NCBI GenBank assembly: GCA_032164245.1 | Contig: JAVMKO010000006.1 | Span: 9,997,001-10,061,000, forward strand | Length of the DNA: 64,000 nucleotides | From: Sternotherus odoratus | Lineage: Eukaryota > Chordata > Testudines > Kinosternidae | Direction: 5' to 3' | Part shown: one piece after another, positions 54,593-64,000 of the stretch | How the letters are laid out: the number at the start of each line of letters is the position of its first letter | Position numbering within the stretch: the stretch's first letter is position 1 | Translations under genes and position numbers: made by a program | The notes under the pieces: generated by a model | Databases searched by the model: none | Seen by the model: only the letters and a program-made list of their open reading frames with translations | What the model was told of the DNA's origin: nothing

Positions 54593-55891
54593 CTCGAAAA
54601 CCATCTTTCTCACTGTGATGCTCTGGCAGTTGTGGTCAGCTAAGGCACTTGTCCATGTAAGTGGGGGAATCTGGCTGCACTTGTGCAACTGTGTAGGGAG
54701 TGGAAGAAAGTGTCACAGGCCGTTGCTAGGGAATGCAATTCGCTTCCATCGCGTCTCCAAGGGAAAGGCACTATTGGCCTAGGGAACGGCCTTGGCTTTC
54801 ATGTTATCTCATGTGGATCTGTCTGAGAAGAGCTTCTCAGCCTGCAGCTGTTAACTATTTACTCGGCCTGTGTGAGATTCAGCTTGTGTGAAACTAGAAA
54901 TGTAAACTAAGGCAGTACTGCAAAACAAGTGCTTGCTATTCATGAGCTATGTATGAGATGTAAATGTGTATGGATATTTCTGTGTCAACGTGCCCTTGTA
55001 TGCTGGGCTTCATCCTGAGCATTGCTTCGATGCGTCAGGCTTTTCCCTGTCTCTCAGTGACTGCAACGATAAGGGGCCCCCATTGTGGCTATGTCACTGT
55101 TTGCCTTCAATAAACTCACCGCTTTTATTCATCTAGCCACTGTGCGTGAGCCTCGTTTCTATGGGACTCAGTGTACCTTACAACAAACTGCAAGTGGGGA
55201 AAAAGTTGTATGTGTTGGGAGGGAAGAGGACAAAGTTTTGCAGTTGCTTTCAGGGGGACATAAAAAGGAGAGTGAAAACTTAGGGTCAGGGGAACATGTC
55301 CTCCCAGACGGGTGGTCAGAGATTTGCTACCCACTCCCAACCTGCCACCCCTTTTGACTGGATCTGTTGCCCATAAGGGCTTGCCTTAAAGGTCTGTTTT
55401 TCCTGATGAGAAGTGGTTAAAAGGGTGCCTGTGTGGATCGAAGGGAGATAATTTTATTACAGTGGGCTGCAACATTCCTTTTGTGGGTATTGTTCCAACA
55501 GAATCTTTTGGGCCTCAGCTAGTGTAAATCTGTAGCTCCACTGATTCTGCTGGCAGTACACCCATGTACGCCAGTTGAAGATCTGTCCTGTTGCTGTTTT
55601 TTTAAGTGCTCTCTGCACTTTGCAATACCTACATTACGTCTAATCAATGTATAGTCAGATCATGGTTATTTACAATATGTAAATACCGGAGAAGAGTTTA
55701 TTGATGGTTCTTGTTCTAACAGTTGGACCAATCGCCATTTGGTTCGTTAGATAACAAGTCTGGGTGACTTGAGTTGAACCAAAATGTAGCCATTTACAAT
55801 AACTAAATTTGTGGCATCTTATTAAATATTTCAGAAATATTTGGTGATTGGTAATGTTTTGTTTTGAAAGTTCACAAATAACCATTCCAAG
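54593..55891. other. Intergenic DNA
   Basis: Non-coding. Small ORFs such as 55085-55357 have no family support. Nothing recognised. Confidence 0.5.
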
Positions 55892-55899
55892 GTCTAGTG

Positions 55900-56421
55900 C
55901 AGGGGTCTCAAACTCAAATGACCATGAGGGCTGCATGAGGACTAGTGCACTGGCCCGAGGGCCGCACCACTGACACACACACACACATACCCTCGCTGCC
56001 CCGGCTCCGCTCCCACTCCACCCCTTCCATGAGGACTAGTGCACTGGCCCGAGGGCCGCACCACTGACACACACCCTGCCCTCACTGCCCCGGCTCCGCC
56101 CCCCACTCCACCCCTTCCAAGAGGTCCCACCCCTGCCCCACCTCCTCCTCTGAGCACGCAGCTCCCCATTCCCTCCTGGAAAGCACTAGGCACCACCAAC
56201 AGCTGTTTGGCAAACAAAGCAAGAGCAATATAGGAAGTCCAGAGCTAGAAACACGCGCGGCCCAGCCAGGCAGCAGAGAAGCCTCCACTTCTGGCCCCTC
56301 CGTCCTGCAAACTGCTATGGGGGGACCGGGGGGGAGGAGGGGCGCCAGGAAGCTTGGCGGGCCGCAGGGAAGGGCTTTGCGGGCCGCATGTGGCCCCCGG
56401 GCCGCATGTTTGAGACCCCTG
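55900..56421. mobile_element. hAT MITE with 8-bp target duplication and internal tandem duplication
   Basis: Ends CAGGGGTCTCAAACTC and GTTTGAGACCCCTG. The flanking 8-mers gtctagtg (55892-55899) and gtcttgtg (56422-56429) differ by one base. Inside, a unit of about 90-100 bp starting ACTAGTGCACTGGCCCGAGG occurs twice in tandem (about 55940-56122). Confidence 0.9.
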
Positions 56422-58285
56422 GTCTTGTGCCAACTCTTTGAGTTTAGGATCTTTCATGTGCGACAGGATAATTGGTTCAGAATGGGCGCATATTGCTGAG
56501 GAATGATGCTATTTGGGGTCAGGTAGAACATCTGTTACTGAAAAACATCATGTAGAAAAATCAGTTCTAAACAAAGATAAGCCAGTTTGGACAGGATATG
56601 AAGGAGGCTTGCAAAGCTGAGAAAATTACTCTCATGACAGCTGTCAAACCAAAATAAGTTGAAATTGCATTATGGCCATATTGCTCTTAGATGAACGTAG
56701 TGAAGATCAAACTTCATTTCTGTAATATGCAGGAAGCAATTGGGGAACTTAACCATTAGATAATATTTAGTGGTATGAAAACATGTGACTCATGTTCTTA
56801 TAATAATTTGCATTTGATAAACTGCGAGCCAGTATTAAAAACCAAAACAACAAATCCCATAATGGGTTTATTTTTGTGAATAATGTTTTATTAATTTTCA
56901 AAAAGAAAGAGACAAATATAAAAAGGTTTAACAACTTAAAGTTTGTATATGATCCCAAATATTGCACATTTCACAGGATATCCAATAAAATTATTCAAGA
57001 GTTTATTAAACAGATCAGTCAGGTGTAATTTCAGAAATTTTGAAGCATAAGTATGAAGTAACTCATAGATATTTGGTCTTCAGTTTATCCAACTGTTATT
57101 TGTTATTTGTATAGCTATTTCTTTAACTTGCTAAAATCATTGCCTTGTTAGGAAAGGAAATAATGGGGTTTTAGTACAATTATTGTGTGATGTAACAGGA
57201 ATAATCAATAGTAAGTAATACTTAATTCTTATACAGCAAGTAAAAGAGAAAACTTTCAAGAAAAGCAAATTCAGGTTTTGACCTATCAGATGTTCTGCAA
57301 CAAAATAATTGCAAAGTGATCATGTCATTAAAACATTTCTGTCAAGATGTGTTGAATCCGTGATCTTGGACAAAGTTCTGAGCAGTGTAGAGGGATAAAA
57401 GAAATTCCAGGTGTGGGTGTAAAACGTAGCTTTTGTGAGGTGTGTGTGTGTGTGTGTGTCTCACATATGCGCACACACACACACCAACTATGTTAAAAGT
57501 TTATTATTAAGGGTAAGGTAAGTGGCGTTGGCTCACTTTTCATTTTGGCAATATGAAATTTAAGTGTGTTATTTATGCACTTTTTTTTTTAATCACTGCC
57601 CACTGGTCGCAAAGTCAAGCATTACAAAGTTAGAAAATATCAGAATTAAGGTTGTCTGTGCAACCTCAATTCACCCCTGTTGTGTGTGTGTGTTAGTTAT
57701 GATATAGTGTTCAATTACGTGGTCACATACAGTTTTCTTATAGCCTCCTCCTGGGAAATGACTGAACCATTTTGGCTGAAATTAAAAACTTTTTTTTTCA
57801 ACCTGGGCAGACACTCAGCATGGAAAAGTTCAGCCCGAACAGTCAGTTTTGCAAGAATATAAGCAACCGAAAACAGCATCTTTCATAGGAAAGTGTCAAG
57901 GTATGTTTAGGCTTCAATTCAACAAGGTGATTTAAGCACCTACTCAAATTTAAGCATGTGAGAGTGTTGCGTTGACATCAGTGAGAATCTCTCATGTATT
58001 TCAGTTTAGGCATGTGTTTAAGTTCCTCAGCTGCATGGGATGAGAGCCTTAGTAGGGATCCATTTATTTCTTCTTTCCCACTCAGATCCCAAATAGTAAC
58101 AACTGAAACACAAAGGAAGTTAGAAATTGAGCACATAAAGCAGCTGAGTGTACAAATAACTAGAAAAATCTTACACCAGATCTTAAATCTTGCTGACGTT
58201 AAATGTCAGACAGCTTCCTCCTTTGGGCAAACTAATGCACAAGGTATTTCAACAGTTAGACCCCATGCTCAGACGTATACACGTA
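56422..58285. other. Intergenic DNA
   Basis: AT-rich. Contains a GT run mirrored by a CA run (57441-57483). The region around 57735-57870 (GGGAAATGACTGAACCATTT and on) looks like a common reptile interspersed repeat, but I cannot name it. Confidence 0.45.
57441..57484. repeat. GT/CA mirrored microsatellite
   Basis: A run of about nine GT units, a short spacer TCTCACATATGCG, then a CA run. It can form a hairpin. Confidence 0.85.
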
Positions 58286-58909
58286 CAGTAAACCCTCGAT
58301 TTAACGGACCTCGATTTAACGGACTTCGGATGCAACGGACAAAATTTCTGAGCAAGCTGATGCATTCCTGATCCATTTCTGGCGGGCTGGCTGCCGGCTC
58401 CCGGCTGCCGCCTGGGTCCAGGCAGCGGGTGGGCTGGCTGCCGGCTCCCGCGCGGGTCCAGGCAGTGCGCAGGCTGGCTGCCGGCTCCCGCCTGCGGGCG
58501 GGCTGGCTCCTGGCTCCTGCCCGGGTCCCGCCAGCGGGCGGGCTGCCGGCTCCCGCCCGAGTCCTGCCAGCAGGCGGGCTGACTGACGGTTCCCGACTGC
58601 AGCCCGGGTCCCAGCAGCAGGGACCCGGGCGGGCTGGCTGACGGCTCCCAGCAGCCGGGCCCTGGGCGGGCTGGCTGACGGGTCCCGGCTGCCGCCCAGG
58701 TCCTAGCAGCCGGGACCCGGGCGGGCTGGCTGCCGGCTCACGGCTGCCGCCCGGGTCCAGGCAGCGGGCAGCCAGCGGAGCTGCTGCCCGACCCTGTGGC
58801 TGGCGGGCTGCTTCTCCGACAGCTCTTTTTTTTTTAATTAAATAACGGACTTTTTCATTTAACGGACACCCCCTCGCCCGAATTAGTCCGTTAAATGGAG
58901 GTTTTACTG
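58286..58909. mobile_element. Tigger/pogo-like MITE with GC-rich tandem interior
   Basis: Ends CAGTAAACCCTCGATTTAAC and, inverted, CAGTAAAACCTCCATTTAAC, flanked by TA (58284-58285, 58910-58911). Subterminal ACGGACTT-type repeats are present. The interior (58380-58800) is a degenerate GC-rich array around GGCGGGCTGGCTGCCGGCTC. The 216-aa minus ORF is a composition artefact. Confidence 0.85.
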
Positions 58910-59544
58910 TATTACGCATTGTATTTTAGGGTGAACGCAAATCGATACCGCTCCACCTTTGCCTATCTTGCGCAAGTCGATGCCATCTCTGCCCGACGCC
59001 ATGTAACGAGGACAAGTCGGATCCAAGTAATTTTAGGGTAGCTAATGTATTTAGTATTTTGGAATTTGTGTTATTTCTGATCAAATAGAGGACCATGATT
59101 TTATCTGGTCTTCATTAAAACTTACGGGTGTTTTTTAATGGAGGGCTTTTCACTAAGTAAAGACATTTTTGTCTCAGAGTTACTGCTTCAAAGCCAAGCT
59201 AGCATGGGATTCTCATGTTGTGATTGAAATGAAAAAAAGGTGTGTTCGTCTCCCCCGCTCCTCCCCCCAGCTTCTACTGTCGTTCTCCAAGGAAATTGTT
59301 CCAGATGGGGTGGACAGCTTGGTGATTGGGAGTTGTCTTTTGTTGTCATGGACCAGAGCGCCTGGATTGCTTTGGAAGCCTCCATGTTAGCAAATCAGTC
59401 CGAGGAGAGAAACGCACATGTGATGTGTTTTTTCTGCTTGGGTTTTGGTCTCTCTCTCTCTTTCACTGGGGTTTCTGAGGTACCTATAGGTTCTTGAGCT
59501 ATGATCTACAAGTCGGGGTTCTTCCAGATGGGTTAATCGAACAG

Positions 59545-60240
59545 TGAACCATTGGTGGTTCTTCAAGTGATGTCCCTGTGGCTATTCCTTCAGGTTTAGG
59601 TTTCTGTGCACCTCTGCACCCGTAACTGGAGATTTATGGTAGCAGTGACCCATTGAGTCGCATACGTGTGGTCCTCCTCTCACATCACTTCACGCGGTTA
59701 ACTAGCGCTGTGCAACCAACCCTCCTGCCCAGTTCCTTCTCTACAGCCTTTGGCTAGAAGTCAGAGCATTCAGCAGGACCTCAGAGCTAAATTAGCGTAA
59801 TATACCTCAGTTAGTTCTAGTTTTATTAGAGATAGTCAATCCTTTTGCATTTTTGTCCCCATTTATTTTCCATAACAAAATAAATCCTAATTTGTTTTTC
59901 CTGACTAGAAGTGGGTTTTCGTTGAACTGTTACTCCTAGTTCTCCCCTCGTGGGAGGGCAAAACACTCCCATCAGGGGCATCCGATCTTTTCAGACTGTC
60001 TTATTCCCTACTATCCATTCTGGAAATCCATCACAACAAACAGATAGATGATGGAGGTAATGAAGGTTGGCTACTCCATCCCATTTACTTTCACCCCCTC
60101 TACCCATCCTCCCTCCCCATCCCTCTTCAGGGACCCCTCAGAACATCTACTGCAATAAGAGGTGGCCCATTTCCTACATAGGAGCAGTAGAACTGGTACC
60201 ACCAAAATACAGAGGGAAGGGCTTCTACTCAAGATGGAGC
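59545..60240 (+). pseudogene. DIRS relic (terminal-repeat remnant joined to polymerase fragment)
   Basis: Positions 59560-59770 resemble the DIRS terminal repeat and leader (GGTTCTTCAAGTGATGTCC and later CCCAGTTCCTTCTCTACAG), as in 6123-6310. Positions 60060-60235 match the start of the DIRS polymerase by translation, for example the segment YRGKGFYSRW compared with FRGKGFYSRY in ORF2. All of Gag is missing between. Strongly decayed. Confidence 0.65.
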
Positions 60241-61189
60241 CTGGTTTGCAGCCAGAGAGAGGGAGGAGCTAGAAATGTAGGCTGGCCAGCTGGGCTGGCT
60301 GGAGAATGGAGCTGTAGCCAAGGCCTAGGAAGCAAAGAAGATGAGTGTCTGAGGCTGGCTACCAGCTCCCACTTCCCCTCAGACACATGGGCCTTCTGGG
60401 CAGCGTTGCCACTGCTGAGATCTATGGCACTCAGCCACTTGGAGAGCACCGAAAGAATACCCATCGTCGTATAGAATTCTCAATTAAAATAGGCATCAGT
60501 GAATTTTACATATAGAGTATTTTCAGCTCTGAGCCACAGCTGAGTGCACGTTTGAGCGTAGAGGATTGGGCATGAATCATATTCCATGGAGATGCAATGA
60601 ATTAACTTGCTGTGGGATTTAGGGGTTCTTGCCACAGAAGTTAGTTCTTGCTTCTTCTGGTCTAGAAGGTTTGATTGGGTCATCCTTTTACCCTGGAAAT
60701 CCCCAGTTTTCTGAGCAGCCCTTGGAGGAGCCCAGACCAGCCAGCATTAGCACCAGAGCAACCCGGAGGCTCCTCTGCTTTACATCGGGGTCTGGTGCAG
60801 CCAGGACTGGTCCTAGAGCAAATGACGCCCCAGGCGAGGAGTGTTTTGGCATCCCCCCTCCAGTTGCTAAACTTTTGAATATCTTATTATTGCATTTGTA
60901 GCCCATTTCACAACTTTGATGCACAATTTGCATACATGCTTTGGCCTTATAATATAAGACAATAAATTTGCATGCTAGGTTCTGTAAATCTGTATTTATC
61001 CCTGCCATATATGAGCAAATAAAAAGTTTTGTTTCCTCTAAGCTTATAGAAACTTTTTCATTTTAAGAACAACTGAAATGCACTAACGTCCAGGAATTGA
61101 ACTGGGAACCAACATTGGGTGGACCAGTATTAACTAGTGTTCCAGTAGGTGACAGCCTTAGAATGCTAAACCTGGTCCTTTCATTCAAA

Positions 61190-62480
61190 AGGTCACTTTT
61201 CTCACCTTTGCCCTCGTGAACTGAAGCGCAGCACCGGAGCGATCCAAAGACGGGCCAATGGCATTTTCACGCGATAAAATAGCAGGTGATGTCAGTTTCT
61301 TGTTGGCCATCATCGATTAAAGATTGTTTTAATGTGCCTGAGCTTCAAAAAGCTGAGCTCACCACGCCGAACTGTGACCAGCAGCGTGAGCAGAATCCTC
61401 AGAGCTATCTACCCATTAGGAAAAGTGTCCTTCAGCTCTGCATCATGAATGAATTGGAGAACTTGGAGTGCAGAGAGCTTCCTGTGTTGCAAAATGTAAC
61501 GGCTATTGTCCAATTCGACATAGAGGTCTCTCTCACTGATGTCCAAATGTTCCCCATGTGCCAGCGACAGGTCTGTACAGTTGTTTGAGTGTTTTCCTGT
61601 CCACCAGTGGCTTACTAACGTCATACCAAAAACCCAGGGCTTTTCATGGTGCTTCCTTTGTCCAAGCCTTTCTTCGATGAACTCTTGCACAGTGTCCATG
61701 ATGAAGCAAAAAAACTCCCTCTTGAATTTTTCTTCTGAGCTTCCCATCATCTCATCTTTGTCCTTATATCCAAACTGTCTCCTCTTCCAATGAATACACG
61801 TTTCCTTCAGGACAGGCTCAACTCCCAAGTTTTTAGTCATTTATTTGGCAGCTGTGATGGCATCTTCAAATTTGTTGTCTCTGTAGCAGCGGCGCCAAGT
61901 TTGTAATCTGCTGGCGGGTACTTCCTCCCCCACAGCTCCACCCAGGCCCTGCTCCCACTCCACCCCTTCCCCCAGGGCCCCACCCCCACCCTGCTTCTTC
62001 CCACCGCTGCTGCGCCTCTTCCCCGCCCAGTTCTGCCCCTCCCCCAGGAACGCTGCGCCTTGCTCTCCCCCTCCCCCACAGTGCCTCCCGACCTCACAAA
62101 ACAGCTGATCAGTGGCAGGCGGTAGGTGCTGGGAGAGAAGGAGGGAGAAGCACTGATCTGCGGGCAGGAGGCACTGGGGGGAGAGGGAGGTTCTGGTAGG
62201 GGGGCTGCCATTGGATTCTCAGCACCACCATTTTTTCCCCCTGGGTGCACCCACGGATTCGGCGCCTATGCTCTGTAGGGCACAATGAAATCAAGGCAGC
62301 GTCTCGTCAACGCGGTAGCAGTTTTGATGTTCATTGACGGAGTTTGTAATGTCTTCCTTACAACATTTACTTGGAACAGGCTATTATGCCAAACCACAAT
62401 TGAGACCAGAAATTTGGTCAGAGATCATCTAAACCAGATTTTTCTTTGTCATGACTCTGCTTTTCATATGAGCCACATTC
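61190..62480 (-). pseudogene. hAT-type transposase, C-terminal portion
   Basis: The longest intact segment is 61409-61840 (143 aa), containing SSEEKFKREFFCFIMDTV, a segment typical of ZMYM1-like hAT transposases before the dimerisation domain. From 61420 down to about 61200 a shifted frame reads IALRILLTLLVTV, the hAT dimerisation motif region. The portion above the small hAT insertion (62280-62480) has several stops. Clearly inactive. Confidence 0.7.
61887..62270. mobile_element. hAT MITE with perfect 8-bp target duplication, inside the transposase relic
   Basis: Ends CAGCGGCGCCAAG and CGGCGCCTATG, flanked by CTCTGTAG at 61879-61886 and 62271-62278. C-rich interior without coding capacity. 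Its insertion splits the transposase relic. Confidence 0.88.
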
Positions 62481-62504
62481 TTCTTTATCATCAGTAATGT
62501 TAGT

Positions 62505-63690
62505 AAGTAATGCACATTGGAAAACATAATCCTAACTATACGTATAAAATGATGGCGTCTAAATTAGCTGTTACCACTCAAGAAAGAGACCTTGGAGTCA
62601 TTGTAGATAGTTCTCTGAAAACATCCACTCAATGTGCAGGGGCAGTCAAAAAACCAAGGTCAGTAATCATTAAGAAAAGGATAGAAAAGACAGAAAATAT
62701 CATATTACCTCTATATAAATCTCTGGTCTGGTCACATCTTGAATACTGCGTGCAGATGTGGTCACCCCATCCCAAAAAAGATGTATTGGAATTGGAAAAG
62801 GCTCAGAAAAGTCTCAGGAAATTATTAGGGGCATGGAACAGCTTCCATATAAGAAGAGATTAATAAGACCCAGACGTTTCAGCTTGGAAAAGAGATGACT
62901 AAGGGCTGGTCTACACTAGCGAGGAGGGTCGACCTGAGATATGCAACTTAAGTTGACGCATCTTAAGATATGAAGTCGACGCATCTTAGGTAGACTTATC
63001 TGCTGTCCTCACGATGGCAGCAGTCGACAGCGGGCTCCCCTGTCTACTCTGCCTTGCAGCTTTTGGTGAGCTGGAGTTCTGGAGTTGATGGGAGTGCTTC
63101 TGGGAAGCGATTTATCGCGTCCTGACGAGACGCAATAAATCGATCCCTAATAGATCGATCTCTACCTGCCGATCCAGCCAGTAGTGTAGACAGGCCCTAA
63201 GGGGGGATACGATCGAGATCTATGAAATCATGACTGGTGTGGAGAAAGTAAATCGGGAAGTGTTATTTACTCCTCATAACGCAAGAACTAGGAGTCACCA
63301 AAGGAAATTAATAGGCAGCAGATTTAAAACAAACAAAAGGAAGTATTTTTTCACACAGCATACAACCAACCTGTGGAACGCCTTGCCAGAGGACGTTGTG
63401 AAGGCCGAGACTATAAGGTTCAAAAAAGAACTAGACAAATTCATGGAGAATAGGTCCATCAATGGCTATTAGCCAGGATTAGGTGGGATTAGCCAGGATT
63501 GGGTGGGATAGTGTACCTAGCCTCTGTTTGCCAGAAGGTGGGAATGGGCGACAGGGGATGGATCACTTGATGATTACCTGTTCTGTTTATTCCTTGGGCA
63601 CCTGGTATTGGACACTGTGGGAAGATAGGATAGTGGGCTAGATGGACTTTTGGTCTGACCCAATCTGGCCATTCTTATGTTCTTATCACT
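62505..63690 (+). pseudogene. CR1 LINE 3' portion inserted into hAT relic
   Basis: Two frames, 62510-62863 and 63230-63472, are the two halves of one CR1 ORF2 C-terminus. The first contains TTQERDLGVIVDSSLKTS and LVWSHLEYCVQMWSPH; the second contains [19 protein letters not shown] and [19 protein letters not shown]. They are separated by the MITE at 62903-63197. The 3' UTR runs to about 63687 with TTGGTCTGACCCAATCTGG and ends TTCTTATGTTCTTATC. The order of insertion is hAT first, then CR1, then MITE. Confidence 0.85.
62903..63197. mobile_element. Harbinger-like MITE with TAA target duplication, inside CR1
   Basis: Ends GGGCTGGTCTACACTA and TAGTGTAGACAGGCCC, flanked by TAA (62900-62902, 63198-63200). 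The CR1 reading resumes on the other side. Interior contains GTCGACGCATCTTA and GATCGATC segments and no ORF. Confidence 0.88.
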
Positions 63691-63712
63691 CTGCTTTATG
63701 ACACCAGAAAAA

Positions 63713-63970
63713 CTATGATTCTCCATCACTTTCCTCACATTTCCATTCCTTATCTTCAGGTAAATCTGCTAATTCCTTAGTAATAGGACTTCCATCATTT
63801 CCACTTCGCTTCTCAATTTCTTCCGCACTGGGACGATTGCTACTGTCTAAAGCCCAGTTTATGTTCTGTTTCAGATATTGTCCCATCCAATTTTCCCTTT
63901 GCTGCAAACTCGATTGCAGTTGAGCTTTTTGCTTCCTATACTGAGCTCCTGAAGGCTTCTTAAGGGACAT
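63713..63970 (-). pseudogene. hAT transposase N-terminal fragment
   Basis: An 85-aa frame starting MSLKKPSGAQYRKQKAQLQ, a typical beginning of ZMYM1-like hAT transposases, followed by an acidic region ending EWKCEESDGES. It continues, after the CR1 insertion, at about 62480. A start codon at 63970 is present, but the rest of the gene is broken. Confidence 0.7.
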
Positions 63971-64000
63971 CTTTTGTTTTCTATGCAGGAAAACAGACCG

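Larger units (their letters stand above)
60798..63970 (-). mobile_element. hAT element with ZMYM1-like transposase, disrupted and nested
   Basis: A DNA-transposon relic on the minus strand. It has an end near 60798 (CAGCCAGGACTGGTCCTAG), a transposase C-terminal part at 61190-62480 and an N-terminal part at 63713-63970. A CR1 and a small hAT element interrupt it. The other terminus lies beyond the window edge or is lost. Confidence 0.7.

Noticed and set aside
58269..58919. Minus-strand ORF of 216 aa, repeat-rich
   Set aside because: It coincides with the Tigger-like MITE ends. The repeats are low-complexity Pro/Gly/Arg from a GC-rich tandem array.

Overview
The window looks like a piece of a reptile nuclear genome, most likely a turtle. 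It is AT-rich intronic and intergenic DNA packed with CR1 LINE fragments, a tRNA-headed SINE with a CR1 tail, many hAT, Tigger-like and Harbinger-like MITEs, Penelope-like relics and a DIRS element. The species is inferred from this repeat mix, not from a marker gene.

One host gene runs on the + strand. Six exons (2662-2796, 5620-5791, 15298-15440, 17259-17346, 35310-35375, 41655-41800) have consensus splice sites, and their phases join without conflict (0-0, 0-1, 1-0, 0-1, 1-1, 1-stop). They give the last 249 residues of a protein rich in Ser, Glu and Gln. A poly(A) signal follows at 42000. My best guess is the ciliary protein TALPID3 (KIAA0586), from general resemblance only. Everything after about 42.02 kb appears to be intergenic.

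The intron between the second and third exons holds the main element, a nearly complete 5,988-bp DIRS retrotransposon (6123-12110). It has inverted terminal repeats, an internal complementary region that copies the joined ends, a Gag-like ORF, and a polyprotein with reverse transcriptase, RNase H and tyrosine recombinase. Part of its methyltransferase-like segment lies out of frame. Two older DIRS relics lie at about 33.8 kb and 59.5 kb.

Other notable elements are: two palindromic Penelope-like insertions, each with a 13-bp target duplication and each folded back at the hammerhead helix II region; a young gag-only LTR element (51777-54275) with near-identical LTRs, inserted into an older CR1; a 5S rRNA-headed SINE with a 13-bp target duplication; and a nested stack at 60.8-64.0 kb, where a broken ZMYM1-like hAT transposase is interrupted by a small hAT element and by a CR1 that itself carries a Harbinger-like MITE. 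No bacterial-type operons, CRISPR arrays or viruses were seen.
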